From positions 186,001 through 250,000 of the forward strand of contig WSYJ01000063.1 in NCBI GenBank assembly GCA_020186115.1: DNA of 64,000 nucleotides, given 5' to 3'. This document shows positions 1-8,932 of the stretch, piece after piece. Each line of letters opens with the position of its first letter. The stretch's first letter is position 1. The notes under the pieces were generated by a model. That model saw only the letters and a program-made list of their open reading frames with translations. It made no database searches and was not told the origin of the DNA. This DNA is from Histomonas meleagridis (taxonomy: Eukaryota > Parabasalia > Tritrichomonadida > Dientamoebidae). Position numbers and translations under genes: made by a program.

Positions 1-333
1 AAATCGAAATTAACTAAAGAAATAAAAGAATATTTTGGAATTAAATTTAGATCTTTAAAAAAATTTTTTTATTATTTTTTAATAAAAATGTTTATATTTT
101 CATAGGACAATAACACATCATTATAATCATATAGACTGCAGTGAAAAACCTGTACACATCTATAATTATAATAGAAAAATAGGATACACAGAGAATTATA
201 GAAAATTTAGTTCACTGAAAATGAAAATGAATTCATTAATAACTCACAAGCGTCAAATAAACAAAAGCTATAAGGGAATAATTGCAAACATATTTCATAG
301 CAGAAAAGTATAATTTAAAAACACATTCTATTT
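1..333. other. AT-rich intergenic edge
   Basis: No credible coding frame or RNA gene is seen. The stretch lies 3' of the WD40 gene encoded on the minus strand. Confidence 0.5.
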
Positions 334-1614
334 TTATTCAGAAACAATTGTATAAATTTTTCCATCATTATCACACACAACAACAAAAGGGTTATTTTCT
401 CCTTCCCAATTTGCGAAGACCGCGGAGTTCACTATCATCTTTTTACCGATTTTGAATCCTTCGAAAGTTTTCGATCTATTTTTTGGGTAATTTTTCCAAA
501 ACAATTTGCTGCTGCTCGATGTGTTAAATTCGATTGGCCATATGAAAACAGATCCATCTTCTTCGCTTGTTGTCATTATGAAATTCTTATCTGGAGATAA
601 TGACAACTTTAATTGTGCCTCTTTGCTTTTATGTCCAACATATTTCCGTATTAAGGAAAAGTTATCTGTCGAATACATTCGAATTCTTGAATCATTAGAT
701 GCAATGAGAAATCTTTCGTTATCAAGAAAGAGTATGGATGTGATCTTCTTCCCATGCATTCGCTTCTTATGACGTGGGCCAACTATGAACTGTGTGATGC
801 GTGAAAAATCAGATGTTCGATAAATGTGACAAAAGCCATTAAAGCATCCAATGGCTATATGTGATCCGTCGGGTGAGAATGAAACTGCTGTTGGGAGTGA
901 ATTAAAGTAAAATGTTTTGATAATTGAATGTTTTCTGATATCCCATAAAACTGCTGTCATATTAAATGTACATGCGATAAAAATGTTGGGATCATTGGGA
1001 TTAATAGCTGATGTGGTAACAGCACTGTCATGATTAAATGTATCAATTAATTCACCAGTTGAGATTTTCCAAAATTTTACTGTAGAATCTAAGGAGGAAC
1101 TCATTAATGTATTATCATCTTTCCATGCTAAATGAACAACGTCTGAATCATGACCAGAAAGTGAACAAACAGAATAAATATATGGATATGTTTCACTTAA
1201 TCCACAAACAACGACTCGTTTATCTTCTCCAGCACTAGCAATATATTTACCACTTGGTGATGAAGCAAGAGTCCAGATAGAACCAACATGAGTTTTGATT
1301 TCTGAACGAAGAATTGGATTGGAAAATAATGGTGTTGTCATATGTTTGAGGAAATGCTGAAATGAAATCCGAGCTTGAATGTTAGATTGATTATTATCAA
1401 GTGTAACAGAAGAAGCAAGCATATTTTTGATTTTCTCGTTCAATTGAAATTTCGGTAGAATTTTTTCCGATAGGTCTAACGGAGCATAAATTTTCAGAGC
1501 GTCAATTGAATTTTTGAATTCACTTTTTATCGGCAATGGATTTTTACCGTGAAAATGTTCGACAAGACATTCATGTTTTTCAATAGATTCAAACAAGTAA
1601 TTTCGCCTCAGCAC
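334..1614 (-). CDS. WDR44-like WD40 repeat protein
   Basis: A 426-residue protein made mostly of WD40 beta-propeller repeats. The repeat texts HVGSIWTLASSPSGKYIAS, GHDSDVVHLAW, SSLDSTVKFWKI and SNDSRIRMYSTDNFSLIRKY follow the order and wording of the WDR44 (Rab11-binding) family. That family links Rab11 membranes to other compartments, so a membrane-trafficking scaffold role is inferred. It is shorter than animal WDR44 because the long N-terminal region is missing. The start is uncertain: the frame opens at a GTG (1614) with no in-frame ATG upstream before a TAA, and the first ATG is residue 65 (about 1422), although coding-like sequence continues to 1614. A frameshift or start-codon error near 1610-1640 would explain this. 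The gene ends in TAA. Confidence 0.8.
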   Translation of the reverse strand: MLRRNYLFESIEKHECLVEHFHGKNPLPIKSEFKNSIDALKIYAPLDLSEKILPKFQLNEKIKNMLASSVTLDNNQSNIQARISFQHFLKHMTTPLFSNPILRSEIKTHVGSIWTLASSPSGKYIASAGEDKRVVVCGLSETYPYIYSVCSLSGHDSDVVHLAWKDDNTLMSSSLDSTVKFWKISTGELIDTFNHDSAVTTSAINPNDPNIFIACTFNMTAVLWDIRKHSIIKTFYFNSLPTAVSFSPDGSHIAIGCFNGFCHIYRTSDFSRITQFIVGPRHKKRMHGKKITSILFLDNERFLIASNDSRIRMYSTDNFSLIRKYVGHKSKEAQLKLSLSPDKNFIMTTSEEDGSVFIWPIEFNTSSSSKLFWKNYPKNRSKTFEGFKIGKKMIVNSAVFANWEGENNPFVVVCDNDGKIYTIVSE

Positions 1615-1975
1615 AATAAAGGCGTTGTAGCTTCGAAAATGAAATTTACTTGCACAACCAATTTAAAACTGATTGTTGAAATTTCAACTTCCAACAAAAA
1701 AATAAGATATTTACCCATGTGTAGATTCGTGTACATAATAAAGTGAGTCAGTTTTATAATTAGAAACAATGTTAAAATGCGAGAATCAATCAATCTCTTT
1801 TCAACTATTTCCATTTATTATATTAACATTTTATTAAATTCCATGTTTGTCATTTTTGTTTGCAATTAAAGAATTTTAAGCTTGAAAACAAAGGATAAAT
1901 GCAAGCTGTGAATTTTCCCCAGAATAACACAGACATGTCATGTGAAATAAACCGTTTGGCCTGACCTTTCCAAAC
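1615..1975. other. Divergent intergenic region
   Basis: 361 bp between the WD40 gene and eS27, transcribed in opposite directions. Short open frames here look like chance. TCATTT on the minus strand near 1640 could serve as an initiator for the WD40 gene. Confidence 0.35.
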
Positions 1976-2236
1976 ATGAGTACACTCGACTGTGATATCC
2001 TCCATCCATCAATCGAGAAAGAAAAGCACACATGCAAGAAGAAGACTCTCATTCCAAACCCACGCTCAGAATTTGTTTCTCTTCGTTGCCCATCATGCAT
2101 GAATGTTACAACCGCATTCTCCCATTCTCATATCCCAGTTTACTGTGAAGAGTGCAACACCACTCTTGCATACCCAACAGGTGGTCGCATCAAACTTGCA
2201 GAAAACGTTGAATGCCGTTCAAAGATCAGCGCTTAA
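1976..2236 (+). CDS. RPS27: 40S ribosomal protein eS27
   Basis: An 86-residue protein of normal length for eS27. The four zinc ligands are C38, C41, C57 and C60 in RCPSCMNVTTAFSHSH and PVYCEECNTTL. The N-terminus (DILHPSIEKEKHTCKKK) and the C-terminal GGRIKLAENVECR match the family. It is a structural zinc protein of the small ribosomal subunit. The ATG at 1976 gives the canonical start, and the stop is TAA. Confidence 0.97.
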   Translation: MSTLDCDILHPSIEKEKHTCKKKTLIPNPRSEFVSLRCPSCMNVTTAFSHSHIPVYCEECNTTLAYPTGGRIKLAENVECRSKISA

Positions 2237-2418
2237 ATTTCTAAAATACCTTGAGTGAATTCTTGATTTTTTTTGTGTTTTTCAGCTTTAATATGTTTTG
2301 CATAACTTTATATCGAAAAATCACCGCAACAAATGAAATCTCGGTGCAAAAGACGTTAAAGTGTTGATAAAAATTGATCGGATTTTGATCGTTTATTCAA
2401 TGGATTTAACGATAGAAA

Positions 2419-2739
2419 ATGCAAGTTGTTGGGACAACCAACGCGACGACAGTACAATATTTGGGAAGCAGTAATTCTGGAATTGGCATGCCTGTAGTGT
2501 TAGCAATCGTATTTGCTGTTCTATGTGCACTATTTATATTAGGTTGCTTTATTTCAAAATTATTAGGTTCGAGTTGCATGAAAAAAGAAAACTCAAGTGA
2601 CGGTGGAACTCTTGCTCAAAAGAAAGCCATTGGTAACCTCATTCCTCCAATTTTTTATACTGATAAAGTTAAAGATCCTCTTCTTCAGGAAGATCTCTCA
2701 GATCATGCCCTCCAAAAGTATCAAAGACTTGAACCATAA
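2419..2739 (+). CDS. Small single-pass membrane protein
   Basis: 106 residues with a short Thr/Ser-rich N-terminus (residues 1-25), one strongly hydrophobic segment at about 26-48 (MPVVLAIVFAVLCALFILGC) and a polar C-terminal tail. There is no cleavable-looking signal peptide, so a type III single-pass topology is the best guess. The frame, ATG and TAA are clean and composition matches neighbouring genes. No family is recognised. The tail contains two Leu-rich acidic stretches (DPLLQEDL) that could be sorting signals, which is speculation. Confidence 0.6.
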   Translation: MQVVGTTNATTVQYLGSSNSGIGMPVVLAIVFAVLCALFILGCFISKLLGSSCMKKENSSDGGTLAQKKAIGNLIPPIFYTDKVKDPLLQEDLSDHALQKYQRLEP

Positions 2740-3230
2740 AGGAAAAACAAATATACAAATAGATGATATTTTACCATGATTAGTAGATCTAAAATTACAT
2801 TTTTTCTTAATTTGTTTTTTGTTTTAAGTAGTATAAGCTCTTAAAATCTGTAATATGTTTTTTGTTCAAAAATAAATTCTTTATTATAAAAAATAATTCT
2901 TAAATGTGTTCAAACATTAATTTTTTTTTTTTTACTATGATGATAGAAATCTTCAATTGAAGGGCGTTGTATTATGTTTCCATAAGATGTTTTACTACGA
3001 AATTTTATTTTGTTTTTTTGATGATTTACAATTGTACCAATATTAATAATCATTTCATTAATTGTGCATAATACATTAAATTTATGGATATTCCTATTTA
3101 ATCTTAAAAAATCGTCAGCATCTGCTTCATCAACACTTTCGCCATTGTTTGCGATTTCGTAAACTTTTCACTTTCCGCACATTTCGTTGTCTGATTTATT
3201 CACAAAAAAGTATTGAAAATGATTAATTTT
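2740..3230. other. Convergent intergenic region
   Basis: 490 bp of AT-rich DNA between two convergent genes. No feature is recognised. Confidence 0.4.
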
Positions 3231-6200
3231 TTATTTGCCAAATATTGACTTATTTTCGAGGTACGGCTTCAACTTGTCCGACAAATTCTTGAATCCTTCT
3301 TCCAGCTCGTCCTGCAGCGGCTTAAACTTTGGGTTACTTTTCACCAATTCGTTATACAGCTCCAGACCTTTCTTATTATATTCCAAAAACAGATTAAACT
3401 TCTTTCGCATTGATTCCGTATATTTTGTTCTCAAGCTTGTCGACAAGAACTTTTCGGCCATTACCACTGGTCCTTCGTTTACGGTTGTCAATAAAGATCC
3501 ATGTAACAATGGCTGAATTGCATTTGTATCCTTTTTCTCCAATGCCTCTTTGTAAGCGTTTAGTCTTTCCTTTAGTTGTCTAATACTTACTCTGATTGGT
3601 TCGTATTCGATGATAATAATTCCTTCTTTCGGTACTTCGACACGTTTTGTTAATGAAGGCATCATCTGGTTAACCTTCAAAATTGTCCTACGTAACCATT
3701 GTGTATCTACGCTACCTTGAGCTTTCCGTTCACCTTTAACAAATGGTGCCTCAAATTTGAATGACTTAAGTTTGTTACCTTGTTCATACACAGTAACTCT
3801 TTGAGGTAATTCTTCCTTCTCGAAGTAAGGCTCCACGAAAGTAATTTGGATATATCCCTTATTTTTATCTAATAATAATCGATCGACGAATCCACTAATT
3901 TGTAACAACTCGATCTTTTTCTCGCCGTACAATGCCTTGTAAGAGTCTTCGATACGTTTTGAGACTTCGAAGATATGAGCCAATTTTGTTTCACGATAGA
4001 TGTAAACTTTGCCATCTTCATCACCGAAAATTTTGCCATAAAAACTGACACGGTAATAACGGCCGAATAACCTATCGGTGCTGCTTGACATATTATCGAT
4101 AACTTTATATGAAATTTCAGATTGTTGGAAAAACCGCCCGAGTTGAGCGAACATTTTATGTTTTTCAAATATTGGATAAATGACTCTCGTGATTTCATTC
4201 GACAATTCGAAATATCTACTTTGCTTACAAAACGTATAGATGTCTTGTAACACCATATATAAACCAGACTCACTAAATATTGAAGAATCACAAAATGTAT
4301 TAATGTAAGGTAAATCTTCTAAAAGTTCTTCAGGACAAACAGCAGAACGTGCCTCAGTAAACAACGTAACAAACACTAACGCCGGATGTTGTAAGTCATA
4401 AGCGTTAGGCATACGTTTCAGGATCGTTAAGTATTCGGTTATGATCGCAATTTGATATAACTGACACATCAAAGCTTCACTTGTGTAATTATTTTTTGAG
4501 TTATATTCACTCAAAATTTGAATTTCTTCCGCTGACGCATCGGGCGATAACCGTAAAATTCGAGAGCGTTGTAAAATGTCATCGGCGTATTTTTCAATGA
4601 TTGTCTTTGAATCTGAAGCAGCGTCAACGCGATGTTCTTTCCTTAGTTTTTCGTAATGCTTTGGGTCAATCAATCTCATGTCATTATTAATCTTTGTTAA
4701 CTCAGTTACAGTATTATATATCAATTCCATATTTGAATCATTCTCGATATAATTCTTTAATGAATTATGTAAATATTTTGATTCAATATCATTATCATTC
4801 ATCTTAGAAATTGCTCTAATGATACATACACGACTTCGATTATTAGTTTTATAATGTTTCCGTTCGACTTTAAATAGATATGGTAATGTTTGAGTCATTA
4901 AATCAGAAGCTTCGGAATGTTGTATTGCAGCTAATGATAAAACTTTACGTATAAATAATGTAAATGGTGGTGTTGAACTATCGAATAATAACTTCAAATG
5001 TTTATCAAATAATAAAATTAATACTTTTTGTAATGGATATATAACATCAATACAGATATCTAACATTAATATATGATATAATATATCAATAACAAATTTT
5101 CCTGATTCTTCATTACCTTTTTTCAATATGATTTCTAACATATGTAATATCGATAATAATGAATCTAAAGATATTTCTCGAATTTGTTGTGTATTAAATA
5201 TACTTTCGACAAATAATGATGAAACTCTATTTTGTGACATTTGTGTAAATTTACGTCTTTTATTATTATTTGTTTCATTATTTTGTGCTTCAGCAGAACT
5301 TAATCTTTTTGTAGTAATATTTGTAGGAATTGGTAATGTAAATGTTGTAGAATTACGTATATCATTATTCGGATTATTTTTAAGTTTTTGTAAGAAGAAA
5401 TGGATAAAAGAATTTAATTTGTTTTGATTTGCTTTGTTAAAGAATTGGATGAATTCATTATCATTTACATATCGTAATATAAATGCAATTACAGTGAATG
5501 ATGTTAATAATTGATTACGATTATGTTTCATTTCATTATTAAATGATGAAATAATATCAATGTATTCATTAGCGATGTCACTTCTTACATTTTTCGGTAT
5601 TAATGTGAAAAGTTTCGCTAATATTAAAAATATGTTTTGTATTGGTTTCGATTCTGGTGTTCGAATAGCTCTATCGATTAAGAATTGTAAAAATGATTTT
5701 AACATTTTGTTAAATGTTAATGCAATGAATAACTTTGGATTTAATGCTGTCTCAATGAATTGCGTTGATATCTCATCAACTTCAATTGAGATATTACCCA
5801 TAAATGTCGCAATGAATGACATTAAATTCGTTCCTGCTGCTTCAAAGAAGTCTTGTGTAGATAACAAACTAATGAATTCGGCATAAGAGTTAACTAATAT
5901 CTTTGCGTCTTGTATCGATTCTTTCATTAATTCGATGATTGACGTTGAGAATTGTGTTGAAAATATATTTAATTCATTATTAAAGTTGGTGTCTCCGGAT
6001 ATAATTATCGATTTCATTATTAATGAAAAAAGAAATGATGAAATATGTATATCAATTCGTTGCGATTGATTTTGTTGTGTGAATAATATCATATATTCGC
6101 CCCAATACTTAAAGATGGAATAATGCGCTTTTAATGTTTCTTTTTCAGTGACATTTCGAAACGCATAAGCTGATGAATAAATAGTTAACATATTATTCAG

Positions 6201-7901
6201 TTGTTGTGATGTTACTGTTCTTGTTAATCGGCCTAATGAAATTAAATTGTTGACTGATTCTTTAGGTAATGTAATTATATTGTTTAAAATGGTATCAAGT
6301 ACTAAAAATAAGTTTTGTATTATGGATTCATTAGAGATTTTTGATACATCGATTTTGGAATTATCTTTTTTGGAATATAAACATATCGTGTCTTCATCAT
6401 TTGAAATAATGGTCGACCTTAAATATGTCTGAATGTTTTGGAAGTTGCTTTGAATCGGTTTTTGATATTTGATAATGGATGTGTTGTATGATATTCCAAT
6501 CGATTTAATTCCATCTTGTAAAAATTTCCCATTGATCACTAATGGTAATACTGAGATAGCAAATGGTCGGAATGCTTCTTCTTTTTCTTGTGTAGAAGCA
6601 TGGAAATATTTGATAAAAATCATCAAATCTGAACCAAGTGGATATGGCAAATCAATAACAAACTCATCATCAAATAATGGAGCCTTTTCATGATAATAAC
6701 ATCGTGAGTATTCTTCATATACTAATTCTTCTTCATTCCATTTACTATGAATAGCCTTTAAACGGTCGCTTCCATTCAAAAGTGAAATTGATGCGATTAT
6801 GTTACGTGCGTTAACTTTGGGAGGGAAGTCAAACTTAGATTGGCCTAAGTTAACGACTAGTTGGTGCCTATATTCGATTATAGGCTGTGTTGTAAGTGGA
6901 TATAATGGCGGGATTTTAATGTATTTGGAAGGAATTTCACTTGGCTTATTAACACCTAAGAGATTCACATTAAAACTAAGATTAATAGGGAAGTTATCAG
7001 CTCTACTTTTTGGTTTGGCAATGTATGCTGAGATATAATCTGATGTTAATAACTTATCTGGAATTATTGCTGAAGGAAATTCACATCTGGTGCCTTTGAT
7101 ATTGTTATATTGAATATATGAGAAAGCAAATGGTGAATATGCACCTTTAAGTTTGGGCCAACATGCATTTACAGATGCAACTGCTTTAGATTGAGATGCT
7201 CCTTTCTTAAGATAAGCATTGCAAACATCACCGGAATCAGTTTGCAATACACGGAAATATTCTGCAACAATAACTGCTGTTGATTCATAATTTGTAATAT
7301 CAAATGCAGCAGTTTTGTTTGTTTCCGCCTTGTTGTTAAAGAAACGAGAACTCGAATCGGGAATGAAGTTCCATCGTTCGCTAATGATTTTACCTGTTGT
7401 GGAATCAAGCATGAACATTGAAATTACTATTGGTTCAATGAGTTTGTAACTTGTTACAAGATCACCTACGCTAATGACTATTATTTTATGCATATTAAGT
7501 GGAGGCATTTTGTTAAGTTGAATATTATAAGATTGAAGTTGATAATCTGAAATTGTGGCTGTAGTTGCAAGGAAGGTGGGATCCTTCTCAATTGGTGCTT
7601 CTTTACCATTACCTTGAATTTCTGATCTAAAAAGTAAATTTCTGTGATTAGAATATTCTTTGTCAATTGTTATATTAGATGGATCAACATCATAAACGAG
7701 ACACTCATCGCATAGAAGCGTAATTGATGGGTGCTCTTTTAATGCTTCTTTTCCTGCTGCTGTTTTAGAATTGATATCAAAGAAAGGATTTTCAATTTTT
7801 TTAGTTCCGAGAATTTTATGTTTAGGCCAAAATGCATCGCTTATTCCTTTTTCTTCGTATATCTTAATTAGCTGTGCATCTGTTCCCTGAACTTGACTCA
7901 T
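3231..7901 (-). CDS. DOCK-family guanine nucleotide exchange factor
   Basis: A 1556-residue dedicator-of-cytokinesis protein. A C2-like DHR-1 domain lies at about 345-475 (VVNLGQSKFDFPPKVNARN onward), an alpha-solenoid fills the middle, and the catalytic DHR-2 domain occupies about 1095-1540. DHR-2 hallmarks are YYRVSFYGKIFGDEDGKVYI, the long FVEPYFEKEELP strand, and LLHGSLLTTVNEGPVVMAEKFL. Within the last, V1474 aligns with the nucleotide-sensor valine of DOCK proteins. DHR-2 catalyses GDP/GTP exchange on Rac or Cdc42 GTPases and DHR-1 binds phosphoinositides, so a role in actin and membrane remodelling is expected. No SH3 domain is visible at the N-terminus, which is more like DOCK-C/D or protist forms. 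The ATG is clear and the stop is TAA. Confidence 0.93.
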   Translation of the reverse strand: MSQVQGTDAQLIKIYEEKGISDAFWPKHKILGTKKIENPFFDINSKTAAGKEALKEHPSITLLCDECLVYDVDPSNITIDKEYSNHRNLLFRSEIQGNGKEAPIEKDPTFLATTATISDYQLQSYNIQLNKMPPLNMHKIIVISVGDLVTSYKLIEPIVISMFMLDSTTGKIISERWNFIPDSSSRFFNNKAETNKTAAFDITNYESTAVIVAEYFRVLQTDSGDVCNAYLKKGASQSKAVASVNACWPKLKGAYSPFAFSYIQYNNIKGTRCEFPSAIIPDKLLTSDYISAYIAKPKSRADNFPINLSFNVNLLGVNKPSEIPSKYIKIPPLYPLTTQPIIEYRHQLVVNLGQSKFDFPPKVNARNIIASISLLNGSDRLKAIHSKWNEEELVYEEYSRCYYHEKAPLFDDEFVIDLPYPLGSDLMIFIKYFHASTQEKEEAFRPFAISVLPLVINGKFLQDGIKSIGISYNTSIIKYQKPIQSNFQNIQTYLRSTIISNDEDTICLYSKKDNSKIDVSKISNESIIQNLFLVLDTILNNIITLPKESVNNLISLGRLTRTVTSQQLNNMLTIYSSAYAFRNVTEKETLKAHYSIFKYWGEYMILFTQQNQSQRIDIHISSFLFSLIMKSIIISGDTNFNNELNIFSTQFSTSIIELMKESIQDAKILVNSYAEFISLLSTQDFFEAAGTNLMSFIATFMGNISIEVDEISTQFIETALNPKLFIALTFNKMLKSFLQFLIDRAIRTPESKPIQNIFLILAKLFTLIPKNVRSDIANEYIDIISSFNNEMKHNRNQLLTSFTVIAFILRYVNDNEFIQFFNKANQNKLNSFIHFFLQKLKNNPNNDIRNSTTFTLPIPTNITTKRLSSAEAQNNETNNNKRRKFTQMSQNRVSSLFVESIFNTQQIREISLDSLLSILHMLEIILKKGNEESGKFVIDILYHILMLDICIDVIYPLQKVLILLFDKHLKLLFDSSTPPFTLFIRKVLSLAAIQHSEASDLMTQTLPYLFKVERKHYKTNNRSRVCIIRAISKMNDNDIESKYLHNSLKNYIENDSNMELIYNTVTELTKINNDMRLIDPKHYEKLRKEHRVDAASDSKTIIEKYADDILQRSRILRLSPDASAEEIQILSEYNSKNNYTSEALMCQLYQIAIITEYLTILKRMPNAYDLQHPALVFVTLFTEARSAVCPEELLEDLPYINTFCDSSIFSESGLYMVLQDIYTFCKQSRYFELSNEITRVIYPIFEKHKMFAQLGRFFQQSEISYKVIDNMSSSTDRLFGRYYRVSFYGKIFGDEDGKVYIYRETKLAHIFEVSKRIEDSYKALYGEKKIELLQISGFVDRLLLDKNKGYIQITFVEPYFEKEELPQRVTVYEQGNKLKSFKFEAPFVKGERKAQGSVDTQWLRRTILKVNQMMPSLTKRVEVPKEGIIIIEYEPIRVSIRQLKERLNAYKEALEKKDTNAIQPLLHGSLLTTVNEGPVVMAEKFLSTSLRTKYTESMRKKFNLFLEYNKKGLELYNELVKSNPKFKPLQDELEEGFKNLSDKLKPYLENKSIFGK

Positions 7902-8918
7902 GCTTTTTCTTTGTAATTGCCACTTTTCATTATTGTGTCAAATCGAAATCACTTTTTCAATGCTTTTATACTGTTACACTTTGAAAAAAAGTATTGAAAA
8001 ATTGATATGGAAATTGTTCACATGTAAAAAGATAAATTAGCTTCCAAACGAAGTTTCATTATGCTTTATACATACTTCGAAGTAAGATTCAATATTGTGA
8101 AACAATGTTTTATTTTACAGATAAGGTTATTTTTAAATTAGAGTCACACAACAGAGCAAGATGATTATAACTGTTGAAGTTCCGTCGTAACGACTTTTTA
8201 ACTGGAGTAAACATTTCAAAACTCTATAAGGTGAAGTGAGTTAACGTATGATCATTTCTATTAGATTTCTATATCATTTCCCCCAATTCCTTTCTCATGT
8301 CAGAAAACTTATGTATTAAAAACAACTTGATATGAAATTCTAAAATTACGAAAAAATATCAATAAACCATAATTTTTAATTTCATATCGTTAAATGTGAT
8401 ATATGAAAAAGGAAGAGAGGGGATAACAAATGAGTAAAGCAGTATTTCTAGTAATGTTTTCAAAGGTATTTAATTCTATTATTGATAATAAAAACGATAA
8501 TTAAATGAATTTAATCCTTAGTGAATGTGTTCTCATGTAGCTTCAATCATACGGTTCACATAAGGTATTGGGTGGAGCATATCATTTTTGATTAAATCAT
8601 AATTAATTTTTTTATAGTTAACTAAATAAATATCCATGACACTCATGGAAAAATTGCATCACTCATGTTGTTTGCCAATTCAAATGATTATTACTAGTTA
8701 TTTTATGATTTGAATTCAATTAATTTAAATTTCATAGTTCTTCAATAGCAAGCTCATTTGCTTTTCTTTTTGAAATGGTGTTATGTGCTATAATTTGTCA
8801 CACATCCTTCTGTGATGGAGAAATCTTTTCCCTCTCTAATCACTCTCAATTTATTTTGAATTATCAGAAAATTTGAAGAGGAAGGTAGTTTTCAAATAAA
8901 TAAACTGCAGAAATAAAA
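7902..8918. other. Divergent intergenic region
   Basis: About 1 kb between the DOCK gene (-) and the LRR gene (+). It is AT-rich, and no gene, RNA or repeat is recognised. Confidence 0.4.
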
Positions 8919-8924
8919 TCACTA
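8919..8924 (+). promoter_or_regulatory. Initiator-like element
   Basis: TCACTA fits the trichomonad initiator consensus TCA-Py-T/A and lies 9-14 nt before the presumed start of the LRR gene. This is the usual spacing and supports translation beginning near 8932. Confidence 0.45.
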
Positions 8925-8932
8925 TAATCCCA

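Noticed and set aside
8885-8910. A 26 nt intron (GTAGTT...CTGCAG) upstream of the LRR gene to supply an ATG exon
   Set aside because: The upstream exon would have a TGA and no ATG in phase.
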